Below are positions 1-7,600 of a stretch of DNA of 16,253 bases, in pieces; the stretch's first letter is position 1, and each line of letters begins with the position of its first letter. Origin of the DNA: Gammaproteobacteria bacterium (GTDB taxonomy: Bacteria; Pseudomonadota; Gammaproteobacteria; SZUA-229); contig JAPHRB010000141.1 of assembly GCA_026197015.1 (NCBI GenBank), positions 1 through 16,253 on the forward strand, in the 5' to 3' direction. The notes beneath the pieces were generated by a model, which saw nothing but the letters and a program-made list of their open reading frames with translations, was not told the origin of the DNA and did no database searches. A program made the translations under genes and the position numbers.

Positions 1-369
1 AATTGTAATTATTCGGTCATAATCTATACTGCTGTTTTGTTGATGTATATCAAATACATTGGGGCGTTACTGTGGGTATTAGCTTAAGTTATGCCTAAAT
101 AATAATAAAAATATAAGCTTTCCTTGATTTTTATCATTGAGCTATTTATATTCTCTTCAATTATAAATAAATGAACTTAAATATTTCACACCAGCAAACG
201 ACTGGCAAACAACCGGGCTTACATTAAATAATAATAATACTCTGATATTCGAGTTTTTAGAAAATAGCATTATAAATTTCAAGTTAACGATGATTTTAAT
301 AATGACATATCGGTAACTTTTTTGTTTTAAGTTAGATAATTATAAAAACCTTTACTCCAGGGGGTAAAA
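1..369. other. Intergenic region upstream of coxB
   Basis: No convincing coding region is visible here. The stretch is AT-rich and ends with a strong ribosome binding site (AGGGGG at about 359-364, followed by TAAAA) just before the coxB ATG. Its one clear signal is the FNR/ANR-type palindrome at 40-53. I found no tRNA, no rho-independent terminator and no convincing sigma70 promoter close to coxB. The left-hand neighbour is outside the window, so some of this DNA may control a divergent gene there. Confidence 0.6.
40..53. promoter_or_regulatory. FNR/ANR-type binding site (perfect consensus)
   Basis: TTGATGTATATCAA matches the TTGAT-N4-ATCAA consensus of FNR/ANR/DNR regulators exactly in both half-sites. 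A -10-like hexamer TATTAG at 77-82 puts a transcription start near 88-89, so the palindrome would be centred about -42, the class II activator position for rightward transcription. That would leave a leader of about 280 nt before coxB. The site could instead act on a leftward gene off the window, or repress. Confidence 0.7.
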
Positions 370-1482
370 ATGAGAGCAGTAACCCGGCCATTAGGCCTAG
401 TCTGTCTGTTGCTAACAAGCAGCCCGACACTCGCTGAATATCAGTTGAATTTAGAGCCAGGTGTCACCATTACCAGCCAAAATGCATATGACATTCATCA
501 GATAGTAATGTGGATATGCGTTGTTATCGGTATCGTTGTTTACGGTGCCATGACCTACTCAATTCTTACTCATACGAAAGCCAGGGGTCATAAACCTGCG
601 ACCTTCGACGATAACCTCACCGTAGAAATACTCTGGACAGTGATCCCTATTCTTATTCTTATCGGTATGGCTATTCCTGCAACCTCTGCTCTACTGGCGA
701 TGGAAGATGTCTCTGATTCAGATATGTCTATCAAAGTCACCGGTTATCAGTGGAAATGGCATTACGATTATGTAGGTGAAGATGTTAGTTTCTTCAGTAA
801 CATGAATACACCGATGGAGCAGATTAAAAATCTTGAAACTAAGGGTGAAAATTATTTACTAGAAGTAGATAACACAATCGTTGTTCCTGTTGGTCAGAAG
901 ATTCGTTTCCTGTTTACATCTAACGATGTTATTCACGCATGGTGGGTACCTGCTTTTGGTGTTAAGAAAGACGCCATTCCCGGTTATATAAATGAAAGTT
1001 GGGCGCGTATTGATGAGCCGGGTATTTACCGGGGTCAATGTGCGGAATTATGTGGTTCGAATCATGGGTTTATGCCGATTGTTGTTGAAGCTAAGTCAGA
1101 AGTCGATTATCTGGCCTGGTTAAATGAGAAGAAATCAGCTCAGGCTGCAGCAGCTGAAAGCGGTAATAAGGTCTGGACTATGGATGAATTAATGGCTCAC
1201 GGTGAGACAGCTTACAATACAAGTTGTGCGGCCTGTCATCAGGTTGGTGGTGAAGGTTTACCTAATGTGTTCCCTGCCCTTAAAGGCAGTGCTATCGCAA
1301 CGGGTGATGTTGCGAAACATCTTGATGTTGTTATCCATGGTGTAACTGGTACTGGTATGCAGGCATTTGGCGCACAGTTAAATGATGCAGATTTAGCAGC
1401 GATTATTACTTATGAGCGTAATGCCTGGGGTAATAGTACTGGTGATATGGTTCAACCGTCCGATGTAAAAGCGGCCCGTTAA
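370..1482 (+). CDS. coxB: Cytochrome c oxidase subunit II with fused cytochrome c domain
   Basis: Subunit II accepts electrons at the periplasmic CuA centre and passes them to subunit I. The 370-residue product has a signal peptide (residues 1-22), two membrane helices (about 43-66 and 84-110) and a cupredoxin domain with the full CuA ligand set: H189, C224, E226, C228, H232 and M235. After an Ala/Glu-rich linker (about 255-265) comes a cytochrome c domain with CAACH at 286-290 and a candidate axial Met at 330. The fusion makes this a caa3-like enzyme with a tethered heme c, a known variant in Proteobacteria. The start follows a strong AGGGGG ribosome binding site. It is the first gene of coxB-coxA-ctaG-coxC, with 24 bases to coxA. 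The identification is secure. Confidence 0.97.
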   Translation: MRAVTRPLGLVCLLLTSSPTLAEYQLNLEPGVTITSQNAYDIHQIVMWICVVIGIVVYGAMTYSILTHTKARGHKPATFDDNLTVEILWTVIPILILIGMAIPATSALLAMEDVSDSDMSIKVTGYQWKWHYDYVGEDVSFFSNMNTPMEQIKNLETKGENYLLEVDNTIVVPVGQKIRFLFTSNDVIHAWWVPAFGVKKDAIPGYINESWARIDEPGIYRGQCAELCGSNHGFMPIVVEAKSEVDYLAWLNEKKSAQAAAAESGNKVWTMDELMAHGETAYNTSCAACHQVGGEGLPNVFPALKGSAIATGDVAKHLDVVIHGVTGTGMQAFGAQLNDADLAAIITYERNAWGNSTGDMVQPSDVKAAR

Positions 1483-1506
1483 TTTAGACTTAAAAAAGAG
1501 GCAAAT

Positions 1507-3096
1507 ATGAACGCTGTAGTAGAAGAACATCACGATCACGATCATAAGCCTACTGGCATAGGTCGGTGGCTGTTTAGTACAAATCATAAAGACATTGGAA
1601 GCATGTACCTGTGGTTCGCTTTCACCATGTTCTTTATTGGTGGCGCATTAGCGTTATTAATTCGTGCTGAATTATTTCAACCCGGTATGCAAATTGTAGA
1701 ACCGGAATTCTTTAACCAGCTAACAACCCTGCATGGTTTAATCATGGTTTTTGGTGTGATTATGCCGGCTTTCGTTGGTTTAGCTAACTGGCAGTTGCCA
1801 ATGATGATTGGTGCTCCCGATATGGCATTACCGCGGATGAATAACTGGAGTTTCTGGTTGTTACCGGGCGCCTTTGGTTTGCTGCTTGCCAGTTTGGTAA
1901 TGAGTCTTATGGGGCTTGGTTCTGCGCCAAATTTTGGCTGGACATTCTATGCGCCGCTCTCCACTACTTATGGACCAGATAGTACTGATTACTTTATCTT
2001 TTCAGTTCACTTGATGGGTATATCATCCGTAATGGGCGCGATTAATGTAATAGCGACTATTATGAATCTACGTGCTCCCGGCATGACATATATGAAGATG
2101 CCTATCTTTGTATGGACATGGTTTATTACGGCATATTTACTGATTGCAGTTATGCCTGTACTGGCGGGTGTCGTCACAATGATGTTAACCGATAGAAACT
2201 TCGGTACTAGCTTCTTTGACGCGGCTGGTGGTGGTGATCCGGTCATGTTCCAGCACGTATTCTGGTTCTTTGGTCATCCTGAAGTGTATATTATGATTTT
2301 ACCGGCTTTTGGTATTATCTCTTCAATTGTGCCTACCTTCTCTCGTAAGCCATTATTTGGTTACAGCTCGATGGTATATGCAACGGCTTCAATTGCATTC
2401 CTTTCGTTTATTGTATGGGCTCATCATATGTTTACAACGGGTATGCCGGTTGCAGGTGAACTCTTCTTTATGTATTCAACTATGTTAATTGCGATACCTA
2501 CGGGGGTTAAAGTTTTTAACTGGATTTCTACAATGTGGAGAGGTGCATTAACATTTGAAACACCAATGTTATTTGCAATCGCATTTATCTTCCTGTTTAC
2601 CATGGGTGGATTTACCGGTTTGATGTTATGTATTGCACCTGCTGATTTTCAGTATCACGATACCTACTTTGTGGTAGCTCACTTCCATTACGTATTGGTA
2701 ACGGGGGCAGCCTTCTCTATTATGGCAGCGGTATATTTCTGGTTGCCAAAATGGACCGGTAATATGTATGACGAGAAACTCGGTAAATTGCATTTCTGGT
2801 TAACCTGTATTTCTGCAAACGTTTTATTCTTCCCAATGCATTTCATCGGTCTGGCAGGTATGCCTCGTCGTATTCCAGATTATGCGCTGCAATTTGCAGA
2901 GTTTAATCAGATTGCGTCTGTTGGTGCATTTGTATTTGGTTTCTCACAGTTAATCTTCTTATACGTTGTTATTAAATGTGTTAGGGGTGGCGAGAAAGCA
3001 ACGGATAAAGTTTGGGAAGGCGCGCACGGTCTGGAGTTTGATCTTCCATCACCTGCGCCGTTCCATAGCTACACAACTCCACCTGTAGTTAAATAG
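1507..3096 (+). CDS. coxA: Cytochrome c oxidase subunit I
   Basis: This is the catalytic subunit, reducing O2 to water at a heme a3-CuB centre while pumping protons across the inner membrane. At 529 residues it has the usual length and twelve membrane helices. Visible residues: heme a ligands H76 (TLHG) and H394; heme a3 ligand H392; CuB ligands H257, H306 and H307; cross-linked Tyr 261 in GHPEVY. E259 of the same motif is the D-channel glutamate and K335 (PTGVKVFNW) the K-channel lysine, which together mark an A1-type aa3 enzyme. The N-terminus carries a short His/Asp-rich stretch (EEHHDHDHK) before the conserved FSTNHKDIG. A GAGG ribosome binding site lies just upstream. ctaG follows 14 bases later. 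Confidence 0.98.
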   Translation: MNAVVEEHHDHDHKPTGIGRWLFSTNHKDIGSMYLWFAFTMFFIGGALALLIRAELFQPGMQIVEPEFFNQLTTLHGLIMVFGVIMPAFVGLANWQLPMMIGAPDMALPRMNNWSFWLLPGAFGLLLASLVMSLMGLGSAPNFGWTFYAPLSTTYGPDSTDYFIFSVHLMGISSVMGAINVIATIMNLRAPGMTYMKMPIFVWTWFITAYLLIAVMPVLAGVVTMMLTDRNFGTSFFDAAGGGDPVMFQHVFWFFGHPEVYIMILPAFGIISSIVPTFSRKPLFGYSSMVYATASIAFLSFIVWAHHMFTTGMPVAGELFFMYSTMLIAIPTGVKVFNWISTMWRGALTFETPMLFAIAFIFLFTMGGFTGLMLCIAPADFQYHDTYFVVAHFHYVLVTGAAFSIMAAVYFWLPKWTGNMYDEKLGKLHFWLTCISANVLFFPMHFIGLAGMPRRIPDYALQFAEFNQIASVGAFVFGFSQLIFLYVVIKCVRGGEKATDKVWEGAHGLEFDLPSPAPFHSYTTPPVVK

Positions 3097-3110
3097 GCAG
3101 AGGCGCGAAA

Positions 3111-3707
3111 ATGTCAGTGCAAACAAAAAAGCAGACAACAGATAATCCTAAAATTATCGGTAGATTACTTCTGGTTGTAGTAGCGATGTTTGGTTTTGGT
3201 TTTGCACTGGTTCCGTTATATGACGTGTTTTGCGATGTAACCGGTTTAAATGGAAAGACAGGTGACAAAGTTAATTTTGAAACCGCTCCAACAGTAGACG
3301 AAAGTCGTTTGGTAAAAATTACTTTTCTGGCTAGCCTGAATGAATCTATGCCGTGGGAATTTAAACCTCAGCAAAATTTTATTGAGGTTCATCCAGGCAA
3401 GCCAACTACGATTAACTATATTGCTAAAAACATTTCCAGTAAGAGTATTGTCGGAAACGCTGTACCTAGTGTTTCACCAGGTTTAGCTGCTGCGTACTTT
3501 CAAAAAACAGAATGCTTCTGCTTTACTCAGCAAGAGTTAAAAGCTGGAGAAGAAAAAATCATGCCGGTCACGTTTATAGTTGATAGTGAGTTATCAGATG
3601 AAATAAATGAAATCGCATTGTCCTATACTTTCTTTATCAGTAAACAAAATAACGAAGATTTGGCAGATAATAATTTAACCGCTAAATCTATTAATACTTT
3701 CAAGTAA
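3111..3707 (+). CDS. ctaG: Cytochrome c oxidase assembly protein CtaG (Cox11 family)
   Basis: CtaG/Cox11 is a membrane-anchored periplasmic copper chaperone that delivers copper to the CuB site of subunit I. The 198-residue product has one N-terminal membrane helix (about 16-36), then the family motif LVPLYDVFCDVTGLNGKT with C41. The copper-binding pair C135/C137 sits in ECFCF, followed by the family ending with ALSYTFF. The domain layout is normal. A GAGG ribosome binding site precedes the ATG by about 8 bases. Its place between coxA and coxC is the common proteobacterial arrangement, so it is almost certainly cotranscribed with the oxidase subunits. Confidence 0.96.
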   Translation: MSVQTKKQTTDNPKIIGRLLLVVVAMFGFGFALVPLYDVFCDVTGLNGKTGDKVNFETAPTVDESRLVKITFLASLNESMPWEFKPQQNFIEVHPGKPTTINYIAKNISSKSIVGNAVPSVSPGLAAAYFQKTECFCFTQQELKAGEEKIMPVTFIVDSELSDEINEIALSYTFFISKQNNEDLADNNLTAKSINTFK

Positions 3708-3722
3708 TCAGGATTAACTATT

Positions 3723-4598
3723 ATGAGTACTGCAAGTCACGGTGAATATTATATTCCAGAGCCAAGTAAATGGCCTATAGTTGGAACAGCTGCATTAACA
3801 ACTTCGGTTATTGGCGCAGTAAATACAATACATGCAGGTGAAATGAGTCTACTGCTTCCAGTTGGTTTATTATTGATAGCCTATTTGTTTTTTGGCTGGT
3901 TCGGTTCAGTTATTGATGAATCAATGGCAGGTAAATATAGTGCTCAGGTAGATAAATCATTCCGCCTTGGTATGATGTGGTTTATTTTTTCTGAAGTCAT
4001 GTTCTTTGCGGCATTCTTTGGCGCATTGTTCTACGCAAGAGTATTATCTGTGCCCTGGTTAGGCGGCGCTGGAAATAACGCGGCTACCCACGAGTTTTTG
4101 TGGCCAGCTTTCGAAGCAGTCTGGCCTCTACTAACAAACCCTGATAATACAAAAATCGCTGCCCCGGGTGAAGCCATGGGTGCAATGGGTTTACCTGCAA
4201 TAAATACAGCAATACTATTAACATCTAGTGTGACTTTAACCTGGGCGCATCATGCTTTACGTGCGGGAAATCGTTTACATCTTAATTTAGGTTTAGGAAT
4301 CACCGTGTTATTGGGTTGTCTGTTCCTTGTGTTTCAGGTTGAAGAATATATACACGCCTATAGTGAATTAGGTCTAACTATGTCGTCAGGCATTTATGGT
4401 AGTACCTTCTTCCTGTTAACGGGTTTCCATGGCTTCCATGTAACAATGGGCACAACTATGTTACTGGTGATCTTAATTCGTTGCTTGAAAGGTCATTTTA
4501 CGGCAGACAAGCATTTTGGTTTTGAAGGAGTTGCGTGGTACTGGCATTTCGTTGATGTTGTCTGGTTAGGTTTATACATATTTGTGTACTGGTTATAA
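3723..4598 (+). CDS. coxC: Cytochrome c oxidase subunit III
   Basis: Subunit III has no redox cofactor. It stabilises subunit I and supports sustained proton uptake. The 291-residue product has about seven membrane helices and the family motifs RLGMMWFIFSEVMFFAAFF, HHALRAGN, FQVEEYIHAY and GFHGFHVTMGT, and ends in the typical WYWHFVDVVWLGLYIFVYWL. The loop between the first helices is long, as in other gammaproteobacterial versions. An AGGA ribosome binding site precedes the ATG. It is the last gene of the oxidase transcription unit, since a strong hairpin with a T-run begins 10 bases after the stop codon. Confidence 0.97.
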   Translation: MSTASHGEYYIPEPSKWPIVGTAALTTSVIGAVNTIHAGEMSLLLPVGLLLIAYLFFGWFGSVIDESMAGKYSAQVDKSFRLGMMWFIFSEVMFFAAFFGALFYARVLSVPWLGGAGNNAATHEFLWPAFEAVWPLLTNPDNTKIAAPGEAMGAMGLPAINTAILLTSSVTLTWAHHALRAGNRLHLNLGLGITVLLGCLFLVFQVEEYIHAYSELGLTMSSGIYGSTFFLLTGFHGFHVTMGTTMLLVILIRCLKGHFTADKHFGFEGVAWYWHFVDVVWLGLYIFVYWL

Positions 4599-4607
4599 CG
4601 ATAAACA

Positions 4608-4654
4608 AGTCGTAAGTCATAAGTCTTTTAAAATTTGACTTACGACTGTTTTTT
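4608..4654 (+). terminator. Rho-independent terminator after coxC
   Basis: A perfect 12-bp inverted repeat (AGTCGTAAGTCA at 4608-4619, TGACTTACGACT at 4636-4647) encloses a 16-base loop and is followed by G and six T at 4649-4654. It ends the coxB-coxA-ctaG-coxC unit. The convergent DUF2909 gene stops at 4653, so the stem may also serve the opposite strand, although the T-run there is poorer. Confidence 0.88.
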
Positions 4655-4856
4655 ATAATCCATGTGGCTGTATTAACCCTAAGGCCTGACCAATTAATAG
4701 CAGAATAAAAATTCCAGCGGAGAGCCCTATTCTCCAGCTTAGAGATTTGATTAATTTATCAGAATTCCCTTTGTTGTTTACAAGATGATATAGTGCAATA
4801 CCTAAACTAATAAAAACAAAAATTAGTAATACAATAAGAACAATTTTAAAAATCAC
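4653..4856 (-). CDS. DUF2909 family small twin-transmembrane protein
   Basis: The 67-residue protein has two membrane helices (about 2-24 and 45-62) around a short polar loop. The family signature is visible: LYHLV in the first half and RIGLSAG followed by GLIQPHG at the C-terminus. DUF2909 proteins are often encoded between coxC and the SURF1 gene in Gammaproteobacteria, which fits here and suggests a role in oxidase assembly, though the molecular function is unknown. It runs opposite to its neighbours. Translation appears to start at a GTG (4856-4854) with an AGAGG ribosome binding site about 8 bases upstream. Confidence 0.88.
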   Translation of the reverse strand: MIFKIVLIVLLIFVFISLGIALYHLVNNKGNSDKLIKSLSWRIGLSAGIFILLLIGQALGLIQPHGL

Positions 4857-4921
4857 TTTATTAACCTCTTTTTTTCAAAGTATAAATTTGTAACAAAGCC
4901 AAATCAGGTATTAACTCGGGT

Positions 4922-5647
4922 ATGCAGATTAAACAGTATCAATTTAAAGCTACACTTATACCTAGTCTAATAACAGTTGCCCTACTTTATATAATGATAT
5001 CACTTGGCTTTTGGCAACTAGATAGAGCTGAGTATAAAGCCAATATACAATCATTAATAGAGAGTAAACAGGGTACAGCCACTATTTCTTTAGATTCAAT
5101 TGAGAAGCAAGAAGAGAACTGGTTATATCAGCCAGTGTTTGTTTCAGGAAAATTTGATTTACAACATCAGATCTATCTGGATAATCAGGTTAATAATATG
5201 CTTGCGGGATATAGTGTTTTTACACCGCTAAAGATTTCTGATGATCTTGCAATTTTAGTTAATCGAGGCTGGTTACCGGTTGGTAATAGTCGTGCAAATT
5301 TACCTGATATTAGTGTGACATCAGAAATGCTACGTATAGATGGCCTGCTCTCACACGCACCATCAAAAACACTGCTTCTATCAGATAATGTAAATAGCTA
5401 TTTGCAATGGCCGGCTGTATTGCAGTATGTCGACATTATCGAAATTGAAAAACAGTTAGAATATAAATTATTGCCAATGATTATTATTATGGATCAGTCA
5501 ACACAAACAAAATTACAGCCCTTACCTGTCAAAATTAATATGCGTAGTGAAAAACATACAGCATATGCATTTCAATGGTTTGGTCTTTCATTAACGTTAT
5601 TAATCATATACATTGTGGTTAATACAAAAAACACTAACAAAATTTAA
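4922..5647 (+). CDS. SURF1 family cytochrome oxidase biogenesis protein
   Basis: SURF1/Shy1 proteins help insert heme a into subunit I. The 241-residue product has the typical hairpin layout: an N-terminal membrane helix ending in GFWQLDRAEYK (about residues 12-38), a large periplasmic domain with YSVFTPL and VNRGWLPVG, and a C-terminal helix introduced by HTAYAFQWFGLSLTLLI. Length and motifs are normal for the family. The ribosome binding site is weak (only CGGGT directly before the ATG), and no better in-frame start lies before the first helix. It lies 8 bases ahead of the Sco-like gene, with which it probably forms an operon. Confidence 0.93.
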   Translation: MQIKQYQFKATLIPSLITVALLYIMISLGFWQLDRAEYKANIQSLIESKQGTATISLDSIEKQEENWLYQPVFVSGKFDLQHQIYLDNQVNNMLAGYSVFTPLKISDDLAILVNRGWLPVGNSRANLPDISVTSEMLRIDGLLSHAPSKTLLLSDNVNSYLQWPAVLQYVDIIEIEKQLEYKLLPMIIIMDQSTQTKLQPLPVKINMRSEKHTAYAFQWFGLSLTLLIIYIVVNTKNTNKI

Positions 5648-5655
5648 GGTTCTAT

Positions 5656-6261
5656 ATGACTAACGAAGTTGCAGATCAGGCACAGGAAAAACGTAGTAAT
5701 TTGGCTTTATGGGTGCTAACCGCCTCGTTTTTTATTCCAGCTTTTTTAGCTTACTTTTATTTTTATTATGGTGATAGACCTGCTATTAAAAGCAATGGTG
5801 AGTTGATTATACCTGTTGTAGATATACACACTCTGGGAATGACTGGTGCCGCGGGTGCTGAGTTATCTGAAGAAGAATTAACACCCCATTGGCGAATGCT
5901 TTATTTTGTAGGTTCAAGTTGTGATTCAAGCTGTGAAACCAGCTTATATAATATGCGTCAGATAAATATTGGAATTGGTAAATACCAGGACCGTGTAAAT
6001 CACGGTATTGTACACTTAGCGGAGCCTGATGAAGCGTTTGTAGAATTAATAGAAAATGAACATAAAACTGCTGGTCATATTTATACAACTATAGATAAAA
6101 TATCATCTATTACAAAACTAGAGGCGAACCCATCGCAATTGCAATCTATCTATCTGGTTGATCCTTTGGGTAATATCATGATGCATTTTCCAAAAGATCT
6201 TGAGCCAAAGTTGATAAATAAAGATATGAACAAACTGTTAAAAGTTTCTCGTTTGCGTTAA
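5656..6261 (+). CDS. Sco-like thioredoxin-fold membrane protein in the oxidase cluster
   Basis: The 201-residue protein has one N-terminal membrane helix (about 17-38) and a periplasmic domain of thioredoxin/Sco type. WRMLYFVGSSC leads into C89-DSS-C93, corresponding to the CxxxC copper motif of Sco1/SenC, and IYLVDPLGN (165-173) matches the later conserved strand. It departs from Sco: no proline follows the second cysteine, and the copper-binding His normally five residues before the Tyr of YLxDP is Gln 161. A protein of this kind occupies the slot between SURF1 and ctaA in pseudomonad aa3 clusters. It may act as a thiol reductant for CuA cysteines rather than a copper carrier, which is inference. 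An AAGG ribosome binding site overlaps the SURF1 stop codon. Confidence 0.78.
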   Translation: MTNEVADQAQEKRSNLALWVLTASFFIPAFLAYFYFYYGDRPAIKSNGELIIPVVDIHTLGMTGAAGAELSEEELTPHWRMLYFVGSSCDSSCETSLYNMRQINIGIGKYQDRVNHGIVHLAEPDEAFVELIENEHKTAGHIYTTIDKISSITKLEANPSQLQSIYLVDPLGNIMMHFPKDLEPKLINKDMNKLLKVSRLR

Positions 6262-6293
6262 CTCATAACCACAGATGGCTAGTATGATTTTGA

Positions 6294-6319
6294 ATGCATT
6301 ATGGTGCTGCATAATGCAT
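6294..6319. repeat. Inverted repeat over the stop codon of the DUF2970 gene
   Basis: ATGCATTAT (6294-6302) and ATAATGCAT (6311-6319) form a perfect 9-bp stem with an 8-base loop. It spans the last codons and stop of the DUF2970 gene and lies 32 bases past the end of the convergent Sco-like gene. There is no T-run on either side, so it is not a standard rho-independent terminator. It could still block convergent transcripts or protect 3' ends. Confidence 0.45.
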
Positions 6320-6544
6320 AACTAACTGTACAATGCCAACAACACTCAAAATAAATATAATTACAAAAATTATGCCGGCTGCTATAAAAGTGGATGGTTT
6401 GCCATGTTCAAAATCTCTTTCTCTATTTGTCCTGGTTTGAATACCACTTGCTGCAAAAATCGTACTTTTTAGAACATTTAGAAAACCTGTGCCTTTGCGT
6501 TTTTCTTTGTTTATTTCGTCCACAATTACCTCACTATTAATCAT
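6299..6544 (-). CDS. DUF2970 family small membrane protein
   Basis: The 81-residue protein has a cytoplasmic N-terminus rich in Lys and Glu, the family signature NRERDFEHGKPSTFI (about residues 40-54), and one C-terminal membrane helix (about 52-76). DUF2970 genes are common next to gammaproteobacterial cytochrome oxidase genes, but the function is unknown. It is inverted relative to SURF1 and the Sco-like gene. The ATG at 6544 has no visible ribosome binding site. A GTG at 6523 is preceded by GAGGT four bases upstream and could be the true start, giving a protein of 74 residues. Confidence 0.83.
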   Translation of the reverse strand: MINSEVIVDEINKEKRKGTGFLNVLKSTIFAASGIQTRTNRERDFEHGKPSTFIAAGIIFVIIFILSVVGIVQLVMHYAAP

Positions 6545-6727
6545 TGTATTTTAATAAAAATCAATCAACTCATCATACACTGACGACCGGTGATTTGTAT
6601 ATTTATTAGGGAGTTTTTCGCTTATTTATTAATAATTTAAATAATTATAATATATTGCTTCACTTAACGTAAATACCTATGTTATATAAGTAGTTAAGTT
6701 TAATTAATCAGTATAAAAAAGTAATTT

Positions 6728-6747
6728 TTTTAACATAAATGTTAAAA
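6728..6747. promoter_or_regulatory. Perfect palindrome, possible operator upstream of the Yip1-family gene
   Basis: TTTTAACATAAATGTTAAAA has 9-bp perfect arms around a 2-base centre (6737-6738). It lies about 100 bases before the Yip1-family start and about 50 bases before a transcription start predicted from the -10-like TATACT at 6777-6782. The symmetry and position suit a dimeric regulator, but I do not recognise the motif. Local AT-richness raises the chance of a random occurrence. Confidence 0.4.
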
Positions 6748-6767
6748 TAAATGCCGATAATTTACAG

Positions 6768-6801
6768 AATAAGCTCTATACTTATGTTTATGTAGCTTAT
6801 T
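6768..6801. repeat. Short inverted repeat in the leader of the Yip1-family gene
   Basis: AATAAGCT (6768-6775) and AGCTTATT (6794-6801) are exact inverted copies separated by 18 bases that contain most of the candidate -10 TATACT. They could flank a promoter as operator half-sites, or could be chance in AT-rich DNA. Confidence 0.3.
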
Positions 6802-6843
6802 GGTAAAATAAGTAATATTTCAAATAATACGGAGTATCAATAA

Positions 6844-7425
6844 ATGCTGTTTAAACACTTTTGTCATGTATATAAACCTAAAGAATGTTTACGTGATGCC
6901 GATCGCGAACCGGCTCAGATTACGGACATATTACTCCACGTCGCTGTACTATCATTAATACCAACAATTTGTGCCTATATAGCGACAGTTCACATCGGTT
7001 GGGACCTCGGTATAGGTACCCCGTTCTTTATGACGGCCGATAAAGCGATAATCGCCGCTCTGGCTGCATTTTTGTGTCTTAATATCGGTGTCTATGGTCT
7101 GGGTTATGCTATCTGCTGGTTTGGTAAAACATTTGATTTAAACCCTAAACCCTTACACTGTACTGAATTAGCTGTGTTCTCTTCATTACCTTTGTTTCTG
7201 CTTGGTTTTGTTGCTTTATACCCTGTCCTGTATGTCAATGTAATAGTAGGTCTGTTTGCAATAGCAGCAGCTGTTTATCTGTTGTACACAGGTATGCCTA
7301 TATTTATGCATATCCCTGTAGAAAAAGGTTTTGTTTACTCAACCTGGGTGGTTACAATTGGTTTGGTTATGCTTGTGGTTTTTCTTGGAGCCACTATCTT
7401 CTTTATTTCAGCAACTTCGACTTAA
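6844..7425 (+). CDS. Yip1 family membrane protein
   Basis: The 193-residue protein is almost entirely membrane-embedded, with about five helices after a polar N-terminal segment of some 27 residues (YKPKECLRDADREPAQITD). This layout, and the location of the helices, match bacterial Yip1-domain proteins, whose role is not established. The ATG follows a GGAG ribosome binding site at 6831-6834 with 9 bases of spacing. It is a single-gene unit: about 300 bases of AT-rich leader precede it and a perfect hairpin terminator follows. Its place inside the oxidase region may be incidental, since it has no cofactor-binding residues and no clear tie to oxidase assembly. Confidence 0.75.
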   Translation: MLFKHFCHVYKPKECLRDADREPAQITDILLHVAVLSLIPTICAYIATVHIGWDLGIGTPFFMTADKAIIAALAAFLCLNIGVYGLGYAICWFGKTFDLNPKPLHCTELAVFSSLPLFLLGFVALYPVLYVNVIVGLFAIAAAVYLLYTGMPIFMHIPVEKGFVYSTWVVTIGLVMLVVFLGATIFFISATST

Positions 7426-7454
7426 AAGCTAAAAAGTACATTCGTTTATTTATT

Positions 7455-7480
7455 AAAAAACCCGCATATGCGGGTTTTTT
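7455..7480. terminator. Bidirectional rho-independent terminator
   Basis: A fully symmetrical palindrome: CCCGCATATGCGGG (7461-7474) flanked by six A on the left and six T on the right, giving a strong stem with a T-run on both strands. It ends the Yip1-family transcript 30 bases after the stop codon. Confidence 0.93.
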
Positions 7481-7600
7481 AATGTCTAATTATAATATAC
7501 CGTTTATCCAATATATAAAACCATAGGTATTGCCTGTCTATACTTGTAAATGAACACGGTTTTCTAGAGTACACACTCACTTCATACTAGGAGAGCCCAA

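Noticed and set aside
1..369. CRISPR, tRNA or mobile-element remains at the left edge
   Set aside because: No spaced direct repeats, cloverleaf pattern or transposase fragment could be seen.
370..1482. Cytochrome c fusion in CoxB as a novelty
   Set aside because: Subunit II with a C-terminal cytochrome c domain is a known caa3-type arrangement.
2007..2246. Minus-strand open frame inside coxA
   Set aside because: It lies wholly within a certain gene and has no recognisable domain.
5807..6088. Minus-strand open frame of 93 residues opposite the Sco-like gene
   Set aside because: Composition and position indicate an antisense shadow of a supported gene.
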